A stretch of DNA of 64,000 nt from Limisphaera sp026417315 (GTDB lineage: Bacteria > Verrucomicrobiota > Verrucomicrobiia > Limisphaerales > Limisphaeraceae): the NCBI RefSeq assembly GCF_049537125.1, contig NZ_JBMVQY010000001.1:1798001-1862000 (forward strand), read 5' to 3'. Of the stretch, positions 18,501 to 26,115 are shown in pieces. The translations under genes were made by a program, and so were the position numbers. Position 1 is the first letter of the stretch; each line of letters opens with the position of its first letter. A model generated the notes under the pieces. It was not told where the DNA came from and ran no database searches. It was given only the letters and a program-made list of their open reading frames with translations.

Positions 18501-19110
18501 CGAACACGGAATCGTACCAGGCCTGTGCGCCGGGATGGGTGGCTTGCACGCCGTACATGTCCGGGTTCCACGGGCACACGCTGTTGGTGTTGGCGATGTC
18601 GCGGGCGCGGTACGATGTACCCTTGACAGGGGTGTTTCGATGCACTGCCTGACGCGGGATGCCGCGCATGAGGTGGACACCAAACTTGAGGCCCTTGTGG
18701 TGAATGTAGTCGGCCAGGGGCTTGAAACCGGCTCCGTGGGCGGAGGAGGGAAACCGATTGGTCGCGGGCCAGAGCCGGCCCCATTCATCCATGGTGAGTT
18801 CGGCGCCTTCGCGGTAACCGTAGCCCCGTGCCTGCGGCTCGTACCATTGGATGTCCACGACGATGTATTCCCAGCCATGGGGGCGCAACAGGGCGGCCAT
18901 GACGTCCGCCTGCGCACGCGTCTGGGCCTCGGTCACGGTGGTGCCGAAGCAATCCCAGCTGTTCCAGCCCATGGGCGGGCGCTGTGCGTGGGCCCAGAAC
19001 GGGGGCGTTCCCTCGGATGCGTGCGCACCGTTTTCGATGGCCGCGGCCAGGAGGTGTGCCCCCACGAGGAGGCCGGGGATCCGATTCCAGACTGGAGCGA
19101 GGTTCTTCAT
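15526..19110 (-). CDS. Fusion of GH27 alpha-galactosidase, NPCBM domain and PL11 rhamnogalacturonan lyase
   Basis: A 1194-residue secreted protein carrying two enzyme classes. A signal peptide (~1-32) is followed by a GH27 TIM barrel (~45-400) with MGWNSW at 47, nucleophile Asp217 in YVKVDD and acid/base Asp in WRISDDFW (~272). After a short beta domain comes an NPCBM module (~425-560; GWGQIGIGRDAGG, NGIGTHAFSVLAYD). Residues ~640-1190 form a full PL11 lyase: an Fn3-like start (RGLIAFLQ...), then the beta-propeller with calcium-type loops GDLDGDAALDF, YDLDGDGCAEVAVKT and DLDGDGRDEIVLGA, and the PL11 hallmark GDVLGDWREEL. The frame is continuous without stops. The ATG at 19110 was chosen for the signal peptide; the 79-residue upstream extension is low-complexity. 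It probably strips galactose side chains and cleaves the rhamnogalacturonan I backbone. Confidence 0.9.
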   Translation of the reverse strand: MKNLAPVWNRIPGLLVGAHLLAAAIENGAHASEGTPPFWAHAQRPPMGWNSWDCFGTTVTEAQTRAQADVMAALLRPHGWEYIVVDIQWYEPQARGYGYREGAELTMDEWGRLWPATNRFPSSAHGAGFKPLADYIHHKGLKFGVHLMRGIPRQAVHRNTPVKGTSYRARDIANTNSVCPWNPDMYGVQATHPGAQAWYDSVFELLAAWGVDYVKVDDISRPYHDHEGEIELIRRAIDRCGRPMVLSLSPGETPLSAGDHVVRHANLWRISDDFWDNWPALWEQFERLHQWTPFRGPGHWPDADMLPLGVLEFGRRTTRFTRDEQVTLMTLWCMARSPLMFGGDLTRLDAWTLSLLTNREVLAVHQSSRGNRQWFRQEHRIAWIAEDPATGDRFLALFHAPPPASLDPDRAVWQSPLVNGQTPGQGVEVDVALHGARELFLVVTDGGDDNFGDHANWVEPRLVMEGGELALVDLRWRSAQTGWGQIGIGRDAGGGPMRVAGRVITNGIGTHAFSVLAYDLPTGVRRFRAFAALDDEAVRLPRGATVRFLLFTNDPLPTSPPCTVSVDLTELGFSGPVRVRDLWAQQDLGRFEGRFGVELRPHAAGLYRLTPVRRASSTGQPGATRLWRSAAPGSAPRSLPPSMIGEKLDRGLIAFLQTNGQTFVSWRLLLRDPPAVRFWVDRSPDGQTNWQPCTPEPLADRCNFVDPHSAGRRWFYRVRALGPNGRVETSAPVRAEPVEGPTAFRRIRLQGNYRFDKVGLGDLDGDAALDFVIKQPHQVSDPGVWRPSEDTFKLEAYRSDGTFLWRRDLGWNIEQGVWWSPLLVYDLDGDGCAEVAVKTAPTDVDYRDATGRVTRGPEWCSILDGRTGRELARVDWPERGNVADWGDPNNNRASRHLMGVAYLDGRRPALLLLRGTYTKMVVHAYHFQEGRLVPVWQWCGDDERPPVRGQGMHGVHTVDLDGDGRDEIVLGAAVLRPGGRLFWNLGMGHPDAVYVSDVLPHRHGLEIMYGFETRQPRHGICLVEARTGRLIWGCDHPTDHVHSQGMFGDFDPDHPGPEFYAGEKFKPDRWVYGARDGRLLSQEDLGSLSPCALWWADGWIRWVAVRGRIGPYRGPGMDVYEGRVVAVGDVLGDWREELITCVPGELRIYTTTRPSGSRRLCWLHDRAYRTGLAHAAMGYLFPPQPTGSLILTVP

Positions 19111-19300
19111 GGTGGTTGGCCTCGGTGGGCGTGCCCGATCTTCTCCGGCGCGCCCCTCGACAGCTTGCTCGCGCACGGGGACCGAAGGCCAGTGCAAATC
19201 CCGACGCCGACTGCACACGCCGCCACGGCGTTTGCAGCGGTCGTCCGGTGGCCCTGCACCGGCGGGCGGGTCGCCCGTTCCCCGACCTGGCAGTTTTCGT

Positions 19301-22300
19301 TCACGGCACCTGGAGGCAGAAGAATGCGGCCGGTTGGACACCGTCAACGGGGACTGCCATCTCGATGGCGCCCGACTCGTCGAACGCCGCTTCCGCCACG
19401 ACCTCCCATTCTGGCAGGGGTCGTGTCAGGTCCGCGCTGCGCAGGAGCCGCACCGGCCAGCCCGGTGTGCCCTGGTCTGCGCGAAGCACGAGCTGCTCCC
19501 CTGCCCGTGCCACATGCCTGAGCCGGGGCGGGTCGGTCCGCACCACCCAGAGGGTTCCATCCACGCCGAGCCGGTCGGTGCGCCATCTCAGGCCCGGCTC
19601 GATTTCGGGAAGCTCGTATTCGGCGAAGCTGCCCCACAAGGTTGCGGCCTGAATGAGGCGGAACCGCTGTCCGGCCTGGAAGGGATCGGGGCTCAGGGCC
19701 ACGACGCGGAGCCGGCCTCCCAACCGACAGGTGCCTTCCACGACCAGGCGGTCGTGCAAGGGCGGGGCCCCGGCGAGCTTCATCGAAGTCTCTGCCCCCG
19801 ACGTCAGCACCAGGTCGCGCGCGAAGGTGAGTGTACCCGGCTCCGGACCACCTGGACGCAGGGATCCTTCCACCGTGGTCACGCCACCGATCACTCCCGT
19901 GCCCGCCAGGACAGCTCCGGGCAGCACCTGCACCATGCCCGTGGCGGCCCGTTGGTCACCGGACACGACCAGGGTCCCGCGCCGCACGAAGGTCGAGCCC
20001 GTGTAGCTGTTGGAACCGCTCAACGCCCATGTGCCGGTGCCCTCTTTGACAAGTGCGATGGCGCCACTGAGGAGGGCGGCGTTCGTTGCAGAGGTGTCGA
20101 GGCCGCCGACCTGCCAGGTCACCGCGTTTTGCGCGCCCAAACCGGATCCGCCGCCGGCCAGCATCAGGGCCCCTTCCTCGGCGGCGAGTTCGCCGATGGG
20201 GATCACGCTGTTGGCGGGCGCGCGACTGTACATGGCCACACCGGTGCCCAGATGAACCCGGGCCCGTGGGAAACCGGCCGCGGTGCCCACCCGGAAATCG
20301 TCGTAGGTCGAGGAGGCCGGTGTGCCGGTGGAGGCCCGGACCAGCAGTCGACCGGAAAAGGTTGTCCAGTCGCCGGTGACCTCGCCCCGAACATAATCGA
20401 CGTGGAGCTCCAGTGTGCCGCTGCCGGTCACGGGGCTGGCCAGCGTCTGACGCGGTCCGGCGCGAACGATCCCGCGCTGTCCGGGCGGCACCACCAACTG
20501 GTTGGTCAATCGTCCGTAGGTACTGGTATTGTCGCGGAGACCGTAACCGTACAGTTGGAGCGTGCCGCCGTGGAACAGGATCGGGCCGGTTCCCGGCGCG
20601 AACTCGTTGGCGGTCAGACCCCCCGGCTCCGGTCCGGAGAGCGCCAGGACTCCGTTGCTCAAAACAACGCCGCCACGGAAGGTGTTGGTCGTGGCCAGGG
20701 TCAAGGTGCCGGCTCCGGCTTTGACCAGGCGGGTCGCGCCTGCAAGCCTCCCGGGCCCTGTGAACGCGTAATCCGTCGCGGCGTCCACGACCACCTGCGC
20801 CGGTTCCAGCGTCCCCGTCAACACAACCTGGGCGGCTGCCGCGCCCGTGTCGTCAAACCGCACCTGATCGCCGTTGCGGAAGCCGGTCGGCTGTCCGGCG
20901 TCCAACCAGTTCGGCGTCAGCCCCAGGTCCCACTGCGACCCGGAACCCCTCCAGACCAGAAGGCGGCCTCCCGGCGGAAGCGGGTGGGGCATCCACAGCC
21001 CGATGAAACCGGCCCCCTGTGTGAGCACCAGACCCGGCACCGGCGGTTGAACCAGCTCCAATTGCGGCAGGCCCCCGGTGATCGGACCGGTGTACTCCAA
21101 CAGCGGGTAAACCCCCGGAGCCAGTTGCCCGGCCAGGAGGTTCAGCTCGATGCGATTGGTTCCGGCAAGAGTGAGCGAACCGAACACTCGCACGCGATCC
21201 CCGGGGCTGAGGGTTCCGGACGGGTCCGAGGACAGATCGAACCACAGCCGCGCATTCTGCAGGACCAGGTGATTCGAAATGGTCAGGACTCCGGCCGCGC
21301 CGCGGGACGGCCCCGGATCGAGAATGCAGTTGCGTCCCAGCACGGCACCTGCGCCCAGGACCCCCGCCCCCGCCAGGCGGCTGTTCAACCACACCCCGGG
21401 CCGGACCCGCACCGGGCTGGCCACCAGGGCCCCGTTGACCACCAGCCCGCCCTCGGCCACCTCCGTGGGACCGGTGAATGCGTTCGTGTTGGCCAACGTG
21501 AGCGTGCCCGTCCCGGCCTTGGTCAGGGACATCGAACCCGCCAACCCGCCGCCCGCCAACTCGTAATCGGTGGGGGCATGAACGGTCACCTGGACAGGTT
21601 GCCATACCCCGGACAGGGTAACCCGGGATGCGCCGGCGCCCCGCTGATCGAAAAGCACGGACTGGCCGTTTTGAAAGTTGGTGACCACGGTTTGGGTCCA
21701 GAGGTTGTGGACCACCCAGCGCGCCGCTGTGGCGTCCCAGCGATTGTCCCCGCCACCGATCCAGGCCACGGTTGCATCGGACACGGGAAGGACCGGCGGT
21801 TCGTCCATGCCGGGCCCCACGTAGAAACCGGGATGTGGCGGCTGATTATAGGCCACGTTTTGCCAGGCCAGTGCCAGCCGATACGTGGGGTCGTGCAGAA
21901 ACGTGCGGAACCGATTGGTGGCGGGGCTGACCGGGACGAACAACATCAGTCGCGAGTTGTCGGCACTGCGCAGAAGGATCTCCTCGCGCCAGTCCCCGAG
22001 GATGTCCCCGCTGAGGCAGGGATTGGCCTTGGTGCCGTTGATGTTGTACGCCCCTCCGTCGACCGTGTAGAAGCTCAGGAGGCGCTGCACGCCATTGCCC
22101 GTCCACTTGTCCAATTTGGCATCCCGACCGCCGCTGCCGGCGCTGTCGTGCAGCTCGCGCAACACATCCGCGTCCCACCAGACGGCAAAATTGATGGAAG
22201 GCCGACTCGAGGAAATCGGCTGGCCGGAACGGTTGAGTACGCCGGGCGAGACCGACGACCAAAACTGGTAGCCGGGGTAACGTCCGTCGATGGGTGCGGC

Positions 22301-23701
22301 CAGGCCCCGCCCCGTGTCGCCCGTGCTTTCCAGGCCCCAGATCAACTCTCCGGTTCCGGCGTCTCGAAAGGAGCCGCCGCCCACGGCGGAGGGGCTTTCG
22401 TGAACCTGCCAGACTTCCAAGCCGGGCCGATCGGGGTCCATGTCGGAAACGTGCATCGCATCGCCATGGCCCCACCGGGTGGAGTAAAGGCCGCGGCCGT
22501 TGTCATCGATCACACAGGCTCCATACACGATCTCGTCGCGCCCGTCCCCGTCCACGTCGGCCACCGACAAATTGTGATTCCCCTGGCCGGCGTACGCGCT
22601 CCAGCCGCTGGCATTGCTGTCGAAGGTCCAGCGATGCGTCAGCCGGCCGTTCCGCCAGTCCCAGGCCACCAGCACCGTGCGGGTGTAGTAGCCGCGGCAC
22701 ATGACCAGGCTGGGACGCACCCCGTCCAGATACGCCACGCACGCCAGAAACCGGTCGACACGGTTGCCGTAACTGTCGCCCCAGGAACTGACCGAGCCGC
22801 GCGGGGGCAGATAGTTGGTGGTCCACAGGGCCGCCCCGGTTCGCCCGTCAAAAATGGTCAAATACTCCGGCCCGCTCAGAATGTAGCCGGAACTGTTTCG
22901 ATAATCGGCGTTGGGATTGTCTCCGGGCATCAACACCCAGTTGCCCTGACCGTCCCGCGTGCCCGGTGCCGTTTTGCACGCCACTTCGGCCCGGCCGTCG
23001 CCGTCCAGGTCGTAAACCATGAATTGCGTGTAATGCGCCCCCGCCCGGATGTTCCGCCCCAGGTCGATGCGCCACAGCAGCGTTCCGTCCAGACGGTAGG
23101 CGTCCAAATACACGTTGCCGGTGTAGCCCGATTGCGAGTTGTCCTTGCTGTTGGACGGGTCCCACTTCACCACCAGTTCGTATTCACCGTCGCCTGTCAG
23201 GTCTCCCGGGCTCACGTCGTTCGGGGAGTACGTGTAACTCACCCCGTCGGGCGTGGTCCCACCCGGCGGCACCTGCAGCGGGATGCTCAGGTACGGCGCC
23301 ACGCGTCCCTGAGCGTCCGTGGGCACCGGCGCGTTCGGCGGCACGGTGAATGCCGAGCGCCCCTGCGGATGCGCCCAGACATCATCCACTTCCACCCCGC
23401 CCCGCACGGTGCGAACAAAGTAGGTATGGGCCAGGGCGAATCCCGGCGGGCGATCCACGTAATCGGTGGTCTGGGCGAGCGGCGCGGCATTGAGACGATT
23501 GGTCGTGGTGCCGGTGACGCGGTACAAGTTGAAAGCCAGATCTTGCGGGTCGTTGCCCAAGTGCCGCCAGGAGACGTAAACCTCGGTGGAGCTTCTTCGC
23601 AGTGCCACCAGGCCACGGCCCAGCGATTCCATTTGCCTCTGGGCGTGCGCCGGCTCCTCGAATCCGCAGATGAACAGGGCCAACAGGAAGACGGGAAACA
23701 T
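19301..23701 (-). CDS. PL11 rhamnogalacturonan lyase fused to autotransporter-type beta-strand repeats
   Basis: A 1466-residue secreted protein. The signal peptide is FPVFLLALFICGFEEPAHA. Residues ~25-635 are a PL11 lyase (GRGLVALRRSSTEVYVSW, GDLTGDGEYELVVKWDPSNS, YDLDGDGRAEVACKTAPGT, GDILGDWREEILLRSADN). Residues ~640-1400 are PATR repeats of the type GTGTLTLANTNAFTGPTEV, with NW-type linkers. The C-terminal ~80 residues are a small domain ending FFCLQVP. No outer-membrane barrel follows, so this is not a classical autotransporter; the beta-helix may act as a stalk or surface anchor. I used the ATG at 23701, but one at 23788 is in frame. It lies 190 bases upstream of the GH27-PL11 gene on the same strand and may share its transcript. 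Confidence 0.9.
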   Translation of the reverse strand: MFPVFLLALFICGFEEPAHAQRQMESLGRGLVALRRSSTEVYVSWRHLGNDPQDLAFNLYRVTGTTTNRLNAAPLAQTTDYVDRPPGFALAHTYFVRTVRGGVEVDDVWAHPQGRSAFTVPPNAPVPTDAQGRVAPYLSIPLQVPPGGTTPDGVSYTYSPNDVSPGDLTGDGEYELVVKWDPSNSKDNSQSGYTGNVYLDAYRLDGTLLWRIDLGRNIRAGAHYTQFMVYDLDGDGRAEVACKTAPGTRDGQGNWVLMPGDNPNADYRNSSGYILSGPEYLTIFDGRTGAALWTTNYLPPRGSVSSWGDSYGNRVDRFLACVAYLDGVRPSLVMCRGYYTRTVLVAWDWRNGRLTHRWTFDSNASGWSAYAGQGNHNLSVADVDGDGRDEIVYGACVIDDNGRGLYSTRWGHGDAMHVSDMDPDRPGLEVWQVHESPSAVGGGSFRDAGTGELIWGLESTGDTGRGLAAPIDGRYPGYQFWSSVSPGVLNRSGQPISSSRPSINFAVWWDADVLRELHDSAGSGGRDAKLDKWTGNGVQRLLSFYTVDGGAYNINGTKANPCLSGDILGDWREEILLRSADNSRLMLFVPVSPATNRFRTFLHDPTYRLALAWQNVAYNQPPHPGFYVGPGMDEPPVLPVSDATVAWIGGGDNRWDATAARWVVHNLWTQTVVTNFQNGQSVLFDQRGAGASRVTLSGVWQPVQVTVHAPTDYELAGGGLAGSMSLTKAGTGTLTLANTNAFTGPTEVAEGGLVVNGALVASPVRVRPGVWLNSRLAGAGVLGAGAVLGRNCILDPGPSRGAAGVLTISNHLVLQNARLWFDLSSDPSGTLSPGDRVRVFGSLTLAGTNRIELNLLAGQLAPGVYPLLEYTGPITGGLPQLELVQPPVPGLVLTQGAGFIGLWMPHPLPPGGRLLVWRGSGSQWDLGLTPNWLDAGQPTGFRNGDQVRFDDTGAAAAQVVLTGTLEPAQVVVDAATDYAFTGPGRLAGATRLVKAGAGTLTLATTNTFRGGVVLSNGVLALSGPEPGGLTANEFAPGTGPILFHGGTLQLYGYGLRDNTSTYGRLTNQLVVPPGQRGIVRAGPRQTLASPVTGSGTLELHVDYVRGEVTGDWTTFSGRLLVRASTGTPASSTYDDFRVGTAAGFPRARVHLGTGVAMYSRAPANSVIPIGELAAEEGALMLAGGGSGLGAQNAVTWQVGGLDTSATNAALLSGAIALVKEGTGTWALSGSNSYTGSTFVRRGTLVVSGDQRAATGMVQVLPGAVLAGTGVIGGVTTVEGSLRPGGPEPGTLTFARDLVLTSGAETSMKLAGAPPLHDRLVVEGTCRLGGRLRVVALSPDPFQAGQRFRLIQAATLWGSFAEYELPEIEPGLRWRTDRLGVDGTLWVVRTDPPRLRHVARAGEQLVLRADQGTPGWPVRLLRSADLTRPLPEWEVVAEAAFDESGAIEMAVPVDGVQPAAFFCLQVP

Positions 23702-24296
23702 TCGTGCCCGAGAAAACAGCCCCGATTCGTAGCCGGGGAGCAAACCTGGCTTCCACCCCCTGTTGAGAGCTGTTTCAAGCACAGGCAAAAGTTTTCCGAC
23801 CCTTTACCACGCGTCAATGGCCAGGATTGGTCATCGGGTCAGCAGCGCGAGCCCTCTTTCGCCCGCATCGGATTTGGCTGCCCTGACCCACCTGCTTGTC
23901 GGGCGCCACGGGTCGCAACGCGGCACCTCGTGGGTGCGCCTGTGCCTCCTCCACGGGTCGAGGCCCAATTCAACCCCGGGCCTTCCGATTGGCCAAAGCG
24001 CTTCTGTTTGGACGATCCCTGGAGAACGGCCCGGTTTTCTCCACACCTCGAAGCAAACCGTCTGCCCTGCTGTGCCCCGCAGGGTGCAGGATGCTTGAAA
24101 GAGACGGCAACGCCCCTGGGCCGAGGGCCACCGCCGCCAGGCCTGGCGGTGGTTTCCTCCACTCGTTTCCGTCAGCTCAGGTTCGCAATCGCCGCAGTTC
24201 CCGGTGGGGGGCGGAGGATTCCTCCAAGAGACTGCACCCGGCACCTAACCACGCGGGCGTTGCGCCTCCGGCAGGCGGTCGTTAGTTTCCGATCGA
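23702..24296. other. Divergent intergenic region, no gene seen
   Basis: 595 bases between the divergent PL11 and LysM genes. Translations in all frames are low-complexity. Near the right end, TTGCGC (24260-24265), a 17-base spacer and TAGTTT (24283-24288) could be a weak promoter placed 8 bases before the LysM start codon. Nothing else was recognised. Confidence 0.45.
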
Positions 24297-25115
24297 ATGG
24301 AGTGCGGCTTCAAGGCATGGCTGACGCTGCTGATGGCGGGCCTCTGGCTGATGGCGACCGGTTGCACGCCGGGATCGCCCGGGCTGCTGGAGGAGCAAAA
24401 AGAGCCCCATTACCGGGCGGGCAAGGCCCGCGTCAACAGCATGGATTACGCGGGCGCCGTGGAGGCCTTTCAACGGGCGCTGGAGGTTAACCCGCGTTCG
24501 GCCTCGGCCCATTTCGAGCTTGGCTGGCTTTACGATGTCAAAGTGCCCGACCCGGCCGCGGCCATTTACCATTACGAACGGTACTTGCAGCTCCGCCCCA
24601 GGGCCGAGAATGCCGACATCGTCCGGCAGCGGATCCTGGCCTGTAAACAGGAGCTGGCGCGCGCGGTCCTCCCGCTGCCGATCACGCCGGGACTGCAGCG
24701 AGAATTCGAGCAGCTGGCCGAGGAAAACCGGCGGCTCAAAACTGAACTGAGCCGGTGGCAGGCCTATGCCTCGGACCTGACGCGAGCCCTGTCCAACGCG
24801 GTCGCGGCTGCCCAGGCCCCGCGCGCGGAGGCCCCGCGCGCGGATTCCGTCGGCCCTCTGCCAGGTGCTCCTCGGGCTGTAGCGATTGCACCGGAAACGC
24901 AGGTTCGCCCGGGTCCGACCGCATCCGAAGCCACGCCCGCTCCGGGCAGTACCGCCTTCTCCAGTTCGCGCGTCCACGTGGTACAGCCGGGCGAGACCCC
25001 CACCGGCATCGCCCGCCGTTACGGCGTCAGCCTCCAGGCGTTGCTCGAAGCCAATCCGGGGTTGGAGCCCCGTCGCATGCGAGTCGGCCAGCGAATCACC
25101 ATACCGGCGCGTTGA
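24297..25115 (+). CDS. Lipoprotein with TPR, coiled coil and C-terminal LysM domain
   Basis: 272 residues. A lipoprotein signal ends in the lipobox LMATGC, so the mature protein should be lipidated at Cys23. One or two TPR units follow (MDYAGAVEAFQRALEVNPRS, SAHFELGWLYDV), then a coiled coil (~140-165; REFEQLAEENRRLKTELSRW), an Ala/Pro linker and a LysM domain (~225-270; HVVQPGETPTGIARRYGVSL, RRMRVGQRITIPA) that binds peptidoglycan. The order TPR, coil, LysM suggests an envelope scaffold linking the membrane to the cell wall, but no specific homologue is recognised. It is isolated from other genes by ~0.6 and 1.0 kb. Confidence 0.85.
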   Translation: MECGFKAWLTLLMAGLWLMATGCTPGSPGLLEEQKEPHYRAGKARVNSMDYAGAVEAFQRALEVNPRSASAHFELGWLYDVKVPDPAAAIYHYERYLQLRPRAENADIVRQRILACKQELARAVLPLPITPGLQREFEQLAEENRRLKTELSRWQAYASDLTRALSNAVAAAQAPRAEAPRADSVGPLPGAPRAVAIAPETQVRPGPTASEATPAPGSTAFSSSRVHVVQPGETPTGIARRYGVSLQALLEANPGLEPRRMRVGQRITIPAR

Positions 25116-25693
25116 GCTCGTGGCATTGAATGGCCCGCCTCGGGAGGACCGGCCCTGCGCGAGTCAGACCTTGGGTTCACGGTCTGCCGGGTTCCGGACC
25201 ACAGGGAGGACCGGTTTTTGCAGTTTGGGCCCCAAGTGGAAGCGCAAGCCAGTGTCCCGCTGCACAGCCCGCTCGACGCCCCGCCGCTGCATGGACGAAC
25301 CTGCGGCCCGGCAAGGTTCTTCGGTGGCCTGCGCACACTCGGACCGCGAGGTGCCGAAGCGCTCGCTGGCTTGACGAGGATCGGAACCGGGCCTCGCGTT
25401 GCGGGCTTTCCACCGCCATGAGAGCGAAACAACTCTCACGAGCTCACGGAGGTCCGGGACGGCCCAATGCGTTCCCATGGAGAGCACGATCCACTGCCTG
25501 GAAAAAGAGGGGCGGGATGTTCGGCGCAGGGCCGGCTGCGCAGGGGATCGACCTTCTGGCTCGAACGCGGGAACCGCGACCCGGTTGCGCTGGAAGCCGA
25601 CTGCGTCACCTTCACGGCTATCGGCACTCCGCTTGGGCGTTGCGATCGGGCGAGGGCGCATGGTAGCGCCACGTTTTGCGCCCGGCCGGCCGT

Positions 25694-25737
25694 CGGTCTT
25701 TGTTCGGTTTTGCGGGCGGAGAACAACCGAAAGACCG
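25694..25737. other. Imperfect hairpin of unknown role
   Basis: CGGTC pairs with GACCG, and inside it TTCGGTT pairs with AACCGAA, with a small asymmetric internal loop and a ~13-base apical loop. No U run follows on either strand, so it is not an obvious terminator. A structured RNA or a protein-binding dyad are both possible. Confidence 0.35.
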
Positions 25738-26017
25738 AAGGTGTAGAATTGGGGAGGCGGGCACGCGTACCCGGCATTTGCATCTTTTGCCGTCGTGGCG
25801 GCTGCAGAATGGTCGGGACCCGCGGCTTTTCCGCTCGGAGTGCTGCGCGATTGCGACATGGGTAAACCCGGGGCCAAGCCTCGGACCAGAGGTGTTGGCC
25901 TGGCAGCGTTGCGGCCCTTCCCTCGGGGGTCCCACGGCCCGGGGCTGCGTTTTTTGTCGGGGGCCACTTTTCCCCTTGCGCGGGTCCACCGAACCCGTTA
26001 AAAGTGAGGCGGATTTG

Positions 26018-26046
26018 TTGACAGACCCAGCAGGAGACAGTACACA
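26018..26046 (+). promoter_or_regulatory. Promoter of the outer-membrane barrel gene
   Basis: A perfect TTGACA (26018-26023), a 17-base spacer and TACACA (26041-26046). The expected start near 26053 gives a leader of about 60 bases before the ATG at 26116. The -10 box is weak (3 of 6). Confidence 0.5.
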
Positions 26047-26115
26047 GTGAGGCGGCTTCGGTGCCGTGGCAACGTGACGCCGGGGCGTGCATCCAACAAC
26101 CAGAGAGCAGTGCCT

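Larger units (their letters stand above)
25116..26115. other. Long non-coding leader region before the exopolysaccharide genes
   Basis: 1.0 kb with no supported gene. Open frames up to 267 codons exist on the minus strand, but their translations are Arg/Pro-rich without family features. It contains an imperfect hairpin at 25694-25737 and a promoter at 26018-26046. After the promoter a short GC stem (near 26052-26069) sits in the mRNA leader, ahead of the GAGAG that precedes the ATG. Confidence 0.55.

Noticed and set aside
15589..19521. 1310-codon plus-strand open frame opposite the GH27-PL11 gene
   Set aside because: Shadow of the minus-strand gene; no recognisable protein features.
18851..24490. 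1879-codon plus-strand open frame opposite the PL11 genes
   Set aside because: It spans two genes and an intergenic gap on the other strand, and the translation is low-complexity. The minus-strand frames carry PL11, PATR and signal-peptide features.
25164..25967. 267-codon minus-strand open frame in the gap before the exopolysaccharide genes
   Set aside because: Composition is Arg/Pro/Ser-rich without strands, helices or motifs, and no ribosome site; such frames are expected by chance at this GC content.
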